From positions 1-7,806 of the forward strand of contig JBILKO010000116.1 in the NCBI GenBank assembly GCA_044376615.1: a stretch of 7,806 bases of DNA. The letters run 5' to 3'. The notes beneath the pieces were generated by a model. It was not told the origin of the DNA. It saw only the letters and a program-made list of their open reading frames with translations, and made no database searches. The DNA comes from CAISGS01 sp044376615 (GTDB lineage Bacteria; Pseudomonadota; Alphaproteobacteria; Caulobacterales; Caulobacteraceae). Shown in pieces: positions 1 to 5,549 of the stretch. The stretch's first letter is position 1; each line of letters begins with the position of its first letter. The translations under genes and the position numbers were made by a program.

Positions 1-595
1 CATCGATCACCCCAAGGTGGTCAGCTATATTGACGTGATCATGGGCCGGGCCAAGGTTGGACATAAAGTGGCGATCATGGGCGCAGGTGGGATCGGCTTT
101 GATGTTGCCGAGCTGATCACCCATGCTGGGGTGTCCGCCTCAATGGACATCGATGTCTTTGCCAAGGAATGGGGCATTGATTTTGTCAATCATCCGCGCG
201 GCGGCGTGACGGGGATCAAGCCGGTTGTGGCTAGCTCCGGCCGCGAAGTGACCTTGATGCAGCGCAAAAGCGACTCTGTTGGCAAAAACCTTGGCAAAAC
301 CACAGGCTGGACCCATCGCCTGACCCTGCAAAGGCGCGGCGTTAAGATGATCAATGGAGTCGAGTATCAGCGGATTGATGACCAAGGGCTGCATGTCCTG
401 ATCGGCGGCCAGCCCAGCGTCATGGATGTCGATACGGTAATCATCTGTGCCGGCCAATTGCCGCTGCGAACGCTTTATGATCAGCTGCAATCGGAAGGGA
501 TCAAGGCGGACCTTATTGGCGGAGCCTATGAAGCCGCAGAACTCGATGCCAAGGCGGCTATCCAACAAGCCAGTCTCCTGGCAGCGGCAATCTAG
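1..595 (+). CDS. fadH: 2,4-dienoyl-CoA reductase (NADPH), C-terminal part
   Basis: This is the 3' end of a gene whose start lies upstream of the window; the frame is open from base 2 (I-D-H-P-K-V) to TAG at 593-595, giving about 197 residues. In E. coli FadH (about 670 aa) the matching part is the end of the FAD/NADPH-binding region. Recognisable pieces are the dinucleotide-binding GAGGIGFD at fragment residues 27-34, the EWGIDF segment, LGKTTGWTHR, GVKMINGVEYQRID, VIICAGQ and the final LIGG...ELDAKAAI. Known enzymes of the family reduce 2,4-dienoyl-CoA during beta-oxidation of unsaturated fatty acids in the cytosol, using FMN, FAD and a 4Fe-4S cluster; those N-terminal parts are not visible here. 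A GTG at 17 opens the same frame but is internal. The last block reads GGAYEAAELDA where I recall GGADVAAELDA or similar in relatives, a small deviation. It probably shares a transcript with the dioxygenase 22 bp downstream. A related old-yellow-enzyme/enoate reductase cannot be excluded without the N-terminus. Confidence 0.88.
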   Translation, partial: IDHPKVVSYIDVIMGRAKVGHKVAIMGAGGIGFDVAELITHAGVSASMDIDVFAKEWGIDFVNHPRGGVTGIKPVVASSGREVTLMQRKSDSVGKNLGKTTGWTHRLTLQRRGVKMINGVEYQRIDDQGLHVLIGGQPSVMDVDTVIICAGQLPLRTLYDQLQSEGIKADLIGGAYEAAELDAKAAIQQASLLAAAI

Positions 596-617
596 GTAAT
601 AAGGGAAAGGGGAAGGC

Positions 618-1466
618 ATGGCCTATACAAGCATCAGCGTTACCCCATCTGGCCAGGCCTGCGGCGCAACCGTTACCGGCCTTGATCTTTCGCAGCCCTT
701 GACTCCGGCGCAGATCGCCGAAATCCGGGCGGCCTGGCTGGAACACCATGTGCTAGCCTTTCCCGATCAAAACATTTCGGACGATGATCAAGAGCGTTTC
801 ACCCTAGCCTTTGGCGGCTTTGGCGATGATCCCTTCATTGCCCCGATTGCAGGCCGAAAGCATGTCATTGCCGTCAGGCGCTTAGCCAATGAGACCTCGC
901 CGCTATTTGCAGAAAATTGGCACAGCGATTGGAGCTTTCAGGCCAGGCCGCCGGCTGGAACCTGCCTCTACGGCATCACCATCCCGCCGATTGGCGGCGA
1001 TACCCTGTTCTCAAACCAGCATGCTGCTCTGGACACCATGCCGGCGGCCCTGCGCGAACGCCTTGAAGGCAAAATCGCCATTCATTCAGCCAAAAAAGCC
1101 TATGCGCCAGATGGCTCCTATGGTGAGGGCGACAAGGCCAAACGCTCTATGGATATTCGCCCTTCACGCGAGGCGGAGGCCACCCAGCTTCACCCCCTGA
1201 TCCGTGCCCATCCCGAAACCGGGCGGCTGGGCCTGTTTAGCTGTCTTGGCTATATTATCGGTATAGAGGGCATGAGCGACGACGAGGCCCTACCGCTCCT
1301 GGCCGAACTCTATCACTGGCAAGGCCAGAAAGAGTTTCAGTACCGCCACAAATGGCAAAAGTACACCTTGCTCATGTGGGATAATCGTTCAGTCCTTCAT
1401 GCCGCTACTGGCGGCTATGATGGCTATGATCGGCTATTGCACCGCACAACCATTGCCGCATTTTGA
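618..1466 (+). CDS. TauD/TfdA-family Fe(II)/2-oxoglutarate-dependent dioxygenase
   Basis: 282 aa, the usual length of the family (about 280-300). These cytosolic enzymes couple oxidative decarboxylation of 2-oxoglutarate to hydroxylation of a substrate, often releasing sulfite, phenol or a similar leaving group. The iron-binding triad is complete: H102 and D104 in WHSDWSF, and the distal H261 in SVLHAATGG. R272 and R276 lie 11 and 15 residues after H261, as R266 and R270 do in TauD, and T129 in GGDTLF matches the TauD threonine that contacts 2-oxoglutarate. The region where TauD has H70 to bind the taurine sulfonate reads GFGDDPF here, so taurine is an unlikely substrate. The ATG at 618 follows a purine-rich Shine-Dalgarno AAGGGG at 607-612. 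The gene starts 22 bp after the fadH stop and ends 21 bp before the SDR, so all three probably form one operon. The substrate is unknown; alkyl sulfates, sulfonates, aryloxyalkanoates and small amines are all precedented in the family. Confidence 0.92.
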   Translation: MAYTSISVTPSGQACGATVTGLDLSQPLTPAQIAEIRAAWLEHHVLAFPDQNISDDDQERFTLAFGGFGDDPFIAPIAGRKHVIAVRRLANETSPLFAENWHSDWSFQARPPAGTCLYGITIPPIGGDTLFSNQHAALDTMPAALRERLEGKIAIHSAKKAYAPDGSYGEGDKAKRSMDIRPSREAEATQLHPLIRAHPETGRLGLFSCLGYIIGIEGMSDDEALPLLAELYHWQGQKEFQYRHKWQKYTLLMWDNRSVLHAATGGYDGYDRLLHRTTIAAF

Positions 1467-1487
1467 CCCCTTCATAAGGACCGTACC

Positions 1488-2297
1488 ATGAGCTTCGATG
1501 TTCAATCTCTGTTTTCAGTCAAGAATAAGGTGGTCCTGATTACGGGCGGATCGCGCGGCATTGGTGAAATGCTGGCGGCGGGTTTTCTGGCCAATGGGGC
1601 CAAGGTCTATATCTCGTCGCGCAAGGCCTCGGCCTGTGACGACACCGCCAAACGCCTGATGGAAACCTATGGCGGTGAGGTCATTGCCCTGCCTGCCGAC
1701 CTTTCCACCATCGAAGGCTGCGAGACCCTAGCTAGCCGCCTGTCCGGGCTCGAAACCAAGCTTGATGTTCTGATCAATAATGCTGGGGCGGCCTGGGGCG
1801 CGCCCTTGGAAAGCTTTCCAGAGGCGGGCTGGGACAAGGTAATGGACACCAATGTGAAGGGCGTCTTTTTCTTGACCCAAAAGGTTTTGCCACTTCTACG
1901 CGCCGCCGCCAGTAGTGGCAGCCCTGCACGCGTGATCAATATTGGTTCGATCGATGGGCTAAAATCCGCCGCCTTTTCAACCTTCTCTTATGGGGCGTCA
2001 AAGGCAGCGGTGCATCACTTGACCAGGTTCCTCGCCTCGCATCTCACCGGCGAACATATCTTGTGTAATGCCATTGCCCCCGGGCCGTTTCCAACCTGGA
2101 TGCTGTCGACCGGCGTTGGCTTTGGCGGCGCAACTGAGGATGTCGATTGGGACCGGGTCGGCAAGGGCAATCCGAGCGGCCGGGTCGGCACGCCCGAGGA
2201 TATTGCAGGCCTCGCCCTCTTCCTGAGCTCGCGCGCCGGTGAATTTATCGCCGGTCAGGTCATTGCCTGCGACGGCGGCATAGTCGGCACCAGCTAG
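1488..2297 (+). CDS. Short-chain dehydrogenase/reductase, RhlG-like
   Basis: 269 aa, a classical SDR of normal length with an intact active site. Visible motifs are the cofactor loop TGGSRGIG (residues 19-26), D71 in PADLS, NNAG (97-100), N122, catalytic S154 in NIGSIDG, and Y168/K172 in SYGASKAA. R23 in the glycine loop and R45 after the second strand suggest preference for NADPH over NADH. Overall wording (GARV-type second strand, NNAGxxWGAxLE, ARVINIGS, GEHIxxNxIAPGxFP) recalls Pseudomonas RhlG, an NADPH-dependent 3-ketoacyl reductase, and the many alphaproteobacterial relatives annotated only as SDR oxidoreductase. The ATG is preceded by AAGGA at 1476-1480 with a 7-nt spacer. It is the last gene of the plus-strand operon, and its position after a dioxygenase and a dienoyl-CoA reductase fits oxidation or reduction of a hydroxy/keto intermediate. 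Its TAG stop overlaps the stop of the facing monooxygenase gene. Substrate not predictable. Confidence 0.92.
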   Translation: MSFDVQSLFSVKNKVVLITGGSRGIGEMLAAGFLANGAKVYISSRKASACDDTAKRLMETYGGEVIALPADLSTIEGCETLASRLSGLETKLDVLINNAGAAWGAPLESFPEAGWDKVMDTNVKGVFFLTQKVLPLLRAAASSGSPARVINIGSIDGLKSAAFSTFSYGASKAAVHHLTRFLASHLTGEHILCNAIAPGPFPTWMLSTGVGFGGATEDVDWDRVGKGNPSGRVGTPEDIAGLALFLSSRAGEFIAGQVIACDGGIVGTS

Positions 2298-3358
2298 ATC
2301 ACAAGCGGCCCATGATTAAGCCGAGGCAGGACATGGCGGGCAAATAGGTCTGCCTCGGCGGCATGCGGATAACCGGACAGGACAAAGGCATCAATGCCCA
2401 GCGCCTGATAGGCTTCAAGCTTAGCCAGGACCTGATCGGGATCGCCGACTATGGCCGCGCCACAGCCTGACCGGGCCCGGCCAATGCCGGTCCAAAGATT
2501 ATCCTCAATAAAGCCGTCACCACGAGCAGCCTCTCGCAGTTCGGCCTGGCGACGCACCCCAACCGACTGACTGTCGAGGGACTTGGATCGGATGGCATCG
2601 CCCGCCGGGGCATCTAGACGCGATAAGAGCTTGTCGGCGGCATCACGCGCCGCCGCCTCAGTTTCGCGCACAATCACATGAACCCGGTAGCCAAACCGAA
2701 GCTTGCGGCCCTTGGCGGTGGCCCGGGCGGTAAGATCCGACACAATCGCCCTTACAGCGTCCATCGTGTCTGGCCACATCAGATAGACATCGGCGCCCTC
2801 GGCTGCGGCGTCGCGCGCGTCTTCAGACAGGCCGCCGAAATAAAATAGGGGCGCGCGGCCTGACACGGTGCGAATACGCGGCGGGTCAAGTTTGAGCTGG
2901 ATAAATTCGCCTTGGAAATCGACCGCTTCACCATTCATTAGGCTGCGCAAAACCTTCATGGTCTCGACCGTGCGGGTATAGCGCGGCGCACTGGCCAAGG
3001 TCTCACCCGGCATATCGCTTGAAATGATATTAATGGTCAGGCGACCACCCAGCATCTGATCGAGCGTTGCCAATTGCCGCGCCAATTGCGGGGTCCACAT
3101 CTCACCGCATCGGATCGCCACCAGTAAACGCATGCGCTTGAGCATGGGCGCTATCGCGCTCGCAAAGGCCAGGGTGTCTATGCCCAGGCCATAGCCTGAG
3201 GGCAGCAAGATATTGTCAAAGCCGCCTTTTTCGGCTGTCAGGACAATATTACGGCAATGCTCCCAGCTCGAGGCCAGTGACGGATCGGGCTGGCCGAGAA
3301 ATTCATAATCATCGTCACAAAGGGCGGAAAACCAGGAAACTTCACAGGCCTTGGTCAT
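2294..3358 (-). CDS. SsuD-like LLM-class flavin-dependent monooxygenase
   Basis: 354 aa from the ATG at 3358. The frame extends 14 codons further upstream to a TTG, but the ATG overlaps the aldo/keto reductase stop as ATGA and has GGGGAG on its own strand (3372-3367) 8 nt upstream, so I take it as the start. The protein is a bacterial-luciferase-like TIM barrel that would use reduced flavin supplied by a separate reductase, plus O2, in the cytosol. Similarity to E. coli SsuD (alkanesulfonate monooxygenase, 381 aa) is clear across the length: TLDQMLGGRLTINI, PLFYFGG, VYLMWP, FGYRVHVIVRET, LWTGIGRARSG, AIVGDPDQV and LSGYPH. R225, H227, R296, Y330 and H332 match SsuD R226, H228, R297, Y331 and H333. 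By eye, SsuD H11 becomes C14 and SsuD C54 is not conserved (LPSGYGLG here). A C-S or C-X cleaving monooxygenase is likely, but simple alkanesulfonates are not assured as substrate. Confidence 0.9.
   Translation of the reverse strand: MTKACEVSWFSALCDDDYEFLGQPDPSLASSWEHCRNIVLTAEKGGFDNILLPSGYGLGIDTLAFASAIAPMLKRMRLLVAIRCGEMWTPQLARQLATLDQMLGGRLTINIISSDMPGETLASAPRYTRTVETMKVLRSLMNGEAVDFQGEFIQLKLDPPRIRTVSGRAPLFYFGGLSEDARDAAAEGADVYLMWPDTMDAVRAIVSDLTARATAKGRKLRFGYRVHVIVRETEAAARDAADKLLSRLDAPAGDAIRSKSLDSQSVGVRRQAELREAARGDGFIEDNLWTGIGRARSGCGAAIVGDPDQVLAKLEAYQALGIDAFVLSGYPHAAEADLFARHVLPRLNHGPLVI
2320..2359. repeat. Perfect 10-bp inverted repeat at the convergent gene junction
   Basis: GCCGAGGCAG at 2320-2329 is exactly complementary to CTGCCTCGGC at 2350-2359, with a 20-nt loop. 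It begins 23 bp after the SDR stop codon and lies inside the last codons of the minus-strand monooxygenase gene (its AEAD and LPRL codons form the arms). There is no intergenic space here for an ordinary terminator. Neither strand has a T-run after the stem, so it is not a canonical intrinsic terminator. A transcript-end stabiliser or a bidirectional Rho-assisted stop is possible. A chance coding coincidence also remains possible. Confidence 0.6.
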
Positions 3359-4272
3359 GGCAGGCGCTCCCCACGCGCAGCAGTTAGGACCGCATACCAA
3401 TCGGCGCGGGTGAGGCGAACTTCAAGCGCGCGATTTGCCTCAGCAATGCGCGCCTCGGTCTGGGTTCCAATAATTGGAATTGGCCGAGCGGGATGGGCCA
3501 TCAGCCAGGCATAGGCAACCGCCGATAGAGGCACACCTTCGCGTTTGGCCAAGGTTTCAAGCGCCGCACGCACCGCGATCGTCTTGGGGTCGCTCGATTC
3601 AGCACCATCGCCGAGCCGCCCTTGCGCCAAGGGTGACCAGGCCAAAACCGCCAAGCCGGTTTCCAAGGCATGATCAACCGTGCCGTCATAAAGCGGCGCG
3701 ATCGCCAGCGGCGAAAGCTCGATCTGGATGCTGGCAATAGGGAAGGGCAGATAGGCCTGCAGGGCCAGGGTCTGGGCAACCGTATGATTCGACGTACCCA
3801 CAGCGCCGATTTTTCCGGCCTCTTTTAGTCGAGTCAGGGTTTCAGCGACATCGGCCGGATGCGCCAAATGGTCGGGGCGGTGGATTTGATAAAGATCGAT
3901 GTGATCAACCCCCATCCGGGTCAGGGAAGCCTCCACGGCCTTTGCCAGATAGGCCGGGCTGGAATCATAGGGCACGCCCATGACAATGCCGCCCTTGGTC
4001 GCCAAGGTCATGCGGCTGCGCAGACCAGGGGCCTCTTTCAGCACCTTGCCCAGCAAGGCCTCTGCCGCCCCAAAACGCTCATCATTATCCGGGCCATAAA
4101 TATCGGCCGTATCGAGCAGGGTCATACCGGCATCGAGCGCGGCCTCAACCCGCCTGCGCGCGGCGTCAACATCCGCCCCGCGAAACCGCCACATGCCCCA
4201 GGACAGGGGCGATACATTCATCCCGCTCTTGCCCAGCGGCACGGGATGATTTGACAGGACGAGTTCAGTCAT
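3355..4272 (-). CDS. Aldo/keto reductase, YdhF-like
   Basis: 305 aa from the ATG at 4272; an in-frame TTG one codon earlier (4275) is possible but less likely. The family forms a cytosolic TIM barrel that reduces aldehydes and ketones with NADPH. Counting from the TTG, the catalytic tetrad is complete: D55 and Y60 in LLDTADIYG, K94 in LATKGG and H132 in YQIHRPD. Further family signs are GTSNH, the Q-E-S-P strand end in IQIELSPL, WSPLAQGRL and the cofactor-binding PIIGTQTEARIAEA near the C-terminus. The SNH/SPL wording and the C-terminal block resemble E. coli YdhF. The Shine-Dalgarno is weak (GAGAG on the minus strand at 4286-4282). It is first in a two-gene minus-strand operon; its TGA overlaps the ATG of the SsuD-like gene, so translation is likely coupled. 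A job on the carbonyl product of that monooxygenase is a reasonable inference. Substrate unknown. Confidence 0.92.
   Translation of the reverse strand: MTELVLSNHPVPLGKSGMNVSPLSWGMWRFRGADVDAARRRVEAALDAGMTLLDTADIYGPDNDERFGAAEALLGKVLKEAPGLRSRMTLATKGGIVMGVPYDSSPAYLAKAVEASLTRMGVDHIDLYQIHRPDHLAHPADVAETLTRLKEAGKIGAVGTSNHTVAQTLALQAYLPFPIASIQIELSPLAIAPLYDGTVDHALETGLAVLAWSPLAQGRLGDGAESSDPKTIAVRAALETLAKREGVPLSAVAYAWLMAHPARPIPIIGTQTEARIAEANRALEVRLTRADWYAVLTAARGERLP
3367..3372 (-). promoter_or_regulatory. Ribosome binding site inside the aldo/keto reductase, for the SsuD-like gene
   Basis: Read on the minus strand this is GGGGAG, 8 nt upstream of the ATG at 3358. It lies within the last codons of the aldo/keto reductase (its GERLP end), supporting the ATGA-overlap start and translational coupling of the pair. 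Confidence 0.65.
4251..4256 (+). promoter_or_regulatory. Candidate -35 box for the Gfo/Idh/MocA gene
   Basis: TTGACA at 4251-4256 is a perfect match to the housekeeping sigma-factor -35 consensus and reads toward the gene at 4317. It sits inside the first codons of the divergent aldo/keto reductase. A -10 element would fall near 4274-4279 (AATCAA, a poor match to TATAAT), giving a leader of about 30 nt that contains the GAGGAA ribosome site. Weak -10 elements are common in alphaproteobacteria. Transcription from here would run through the start region of the opposing gene. Confidence 0.4.
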
Positions 4273-4303
4273 CAATCAAGGCTCTCAATTCGCGATCGGG
4301 TTC

Positions 4304-4309
4304 GAGGAA
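4304..4309 (+). promoter_or_regulatory. Ribosome binding site that fixes the Gfo/Idh/MocA start
   Basis: GAGGAA lies 7 nt before the ATG at 4317 and favours this start over the in-frame TTG at 4251. Confidence 0.7.
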
Positions 4310-4316
4310 ACGGCAG

Positions 4317-5405
4317 ATGAACGGCAAGGTAAAGATTGGCATTATCGGCACAGGTATGATGGGCCGTGAACATATCCGCAATCTTCTTCTGTTTCCTCAG
4401 GTTCAGATTACCGCTTTGACCGATCCCTTCCCAGGCTCGTTAGAGGCTGCAAAGGCGAGCCTAGGCGATCAGGCGGGGGCCTGCATGGAATTTGAAACCG
4501 TTGAGGCCATGCTAGAGGGGGCAAACCTTGATGCCGTCATTATTGCATCGCCAAACTATACGCACCGAGCTGTATTAGAGCCGCTGTTTAAAACCGACTT
4601 GGCCATATTGTGTGAAAAGCCGCTGTGTACGACGCTAGATGATGCCAGATGGGCAGTAGCGCAGTCCAAATCTCGCAAGGCCATTTTCTGGACCGGCATG
4701 GAATACCGCTTCATGCCGCCGGCGGCCCGGTTCATCGAACAGGTTGCCGCCGGAAAAGTTGGCCGCCTGGTCAATCTGTCTATCCGGGAGCACCGGTTCC
4801 CATTCCTGGTCAAGGTCGGCGATTGGAACCGGTTTAGCCGCAATACCGGCGGCACCATGGTCGAAAAATGCTGCCATTTCTTTGACTTGATGCGCCTGAT
4901 CATGGGGGCAGAGCCCGTGCGCGTCTATTGCTCAGGTGCCATGGATGTCAACCACCTAGATGAGCGCTATGGCGGGGAAGTTCCTGATATTATTGACAAT
5001 AGCTATACCGTCGTTGATTTCGAAGGCGGTGGCCGGGCCATGCTCGACCTCAATATGTTTGCCGACGGCGCTCATAATCAGGAAGAGATCGCAGCGGTCG
5101 GCGATAGGGCACGCTTGGAAGTCTTTATTCCCGATGGCGATATCATTTTCTCGCAGCGGGTTGGGTTCAATAATCCTAAGAAAGTCGAGCGAACCCATAT
5201 TGCCGTCGATGAGGCGGCCCTAAAGGCAGGCTCGCACCATGGCGCAACCTATTACCAGCTCGAAGCATTTTTGAAGGCGCTCGCAGGCAAAGGGCCAGTG
5301 GTGGTGAGTGCCGAAGATGGGCTGCGGGCGGTCGCGATCGGCGTTGCCGCTGAGATCAGTGCGCGAGAAAAGCGCGCGGTAACAATGACTGAGCTTGGGT
5401 TCTAG
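4317..5405 (+). CDS. Gfo/Idh/MocA-family NAD(P)-dependent oxidoreductase
   Basis: 362 aa from the ATG at 4317, a normal length. The frame extends upstream to a TTG at 4251, but those 22 residues precede the Rossmann strand, overlap the divergent gene and lack a ribosome site, whereas 4317 has GAGGAA at 4304-4309 with a 7-nt spacer. The N-terminal Rossmann domain shows KIGIIGTGMMG (glycines 11, 13, 16), IIASPNYTH (76-83) and the CEKPL motif (E100-K101-P102). The second domain carries GGTMVEKCCHFFDLMRL (178-194). K101 and H187 match the catalytic lysine and histidine of inositol dehydrogenase; its catalytic aspartate position is E183 here, a variant I recall in other family members. Family enzymes oxidise or reduce sugars, inositols, sugar acids and similar polyols. 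It is divergent from the aldo/keto reductase and 144 bp upstream of the TonB receptor, so it may be transcribed alone. The substrate cannot be assigned. Confidence 0.92.
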   Translation: MNGKVKIGIIGTGMMGREHIRNLLLFPQVQITALTDPFPGSLEAAKASLGDQAGACMEFETVEAMLEGANLDAVIIASPNYTHRAVLEPLFKTDLAILCEKPLCTTLDDARWAVAQSKSRKAIFWTGMEYRFMPPAARFIEQVAAGKVGRLVNLSIREHRFPFLVKVGDWNRFSRNTGGTMVEKCCHFFDLMRLIMGAEPVRVYCSGAMDVNHLDERYGGEVPDIIDNSYTVVDFEGGGRAMLDLNMFADGAHNQEEIAAVGDRARLEVFIPDGDIIFSQRVGFNNPKKVERTHIAVDEAALKAGSHHGATYYQLEAFLKALAGKGPVVVSAEDGLRAVAIGVAAEISAREKRAVTMTELGF

Positions 5406-5549
5406 GTCAGGGCTCGAGGTTTTGGATTTCTAAAGTCAGATCCATAATTTCTCATGGTACGAACCAATCCCCAATAATCCATAGAAACTGAAAGCCTATT
5501 TCGCATTTTGGCCACTCGTGGCTATATGGGCAAAAAAGGGGACACAAAA
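5406..5549 (+). promoter_or_regulatory. Intergenic region upstream of the TonB-dependent receptor
   Basis: This 144-bp gap, the longest non-coding stretch in the window, is visibly richer in A and T than the genes around it and must hold the receptor's control signals if the receptor has its own promoter. It contains an imperfect dyad TGGTAC/GAACCA at 5455-5466 with a central CG, a short GCCA-CTCG-TGGC dyad at 5511-5522, a TATATG at 5523-5528 that could be a -10 element (with only a poor TTCGCA 17 bp upstream), and the ribosome site AAGGGG at 5536-5541. No convincing intrinsic terminator for the preceding gene is present, so read-through into the receptor is possible. Confidence 0.45.
5455..5466. 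promoter_or_regulatory. Candidate operator dyad upstream of the receptor gene
   Basis: TGGTAC followed directly by GAACCA forms a 12-bp palindrome with five of six pairs matching and CG at its centre. LacI-family operators often have a CG-centred palindrome of this general form, and such regulators commonly control TonB-receptor genes in these bacteria. The arms are short and no regulator gene is in the window, so this is a weak call. Confidence 0.25.

Noticed and set aside
1413..1430. Tandem 9-mer GGCTATGAT twice near the end of the dioxygenase gene
   Set aside because: It encodes the GYDGYD segment between the distal histidine and R272; this glycine/tyrosine-rich wording is typical of relatives and is not an expansion.
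3474..4254. Plus-strand open frames opposite the aldo/keto reductase
   Set aside because: They lack ribosome sites and recognisable motifs and are shadows of the well-supported minus-strand gene.
4251..4316. A 22-residue N-terminal extension of the Gfo/Idh/MocA protein starting at TTG 4251
   Set aside because: It would precede the Rossmann strand without purpose, overlaps the divergent gene, and lacks the good ribosome site found before 4317.
5511..5522. Possible terminator hairpin GCCA-CTCG-TGGC after the Gfo/Idh/MocA gene
   Set aside because: The stem is only 4-5 bp, lies over 100 bp past the stop, and is followed by TATATGGG rather than a T-run.
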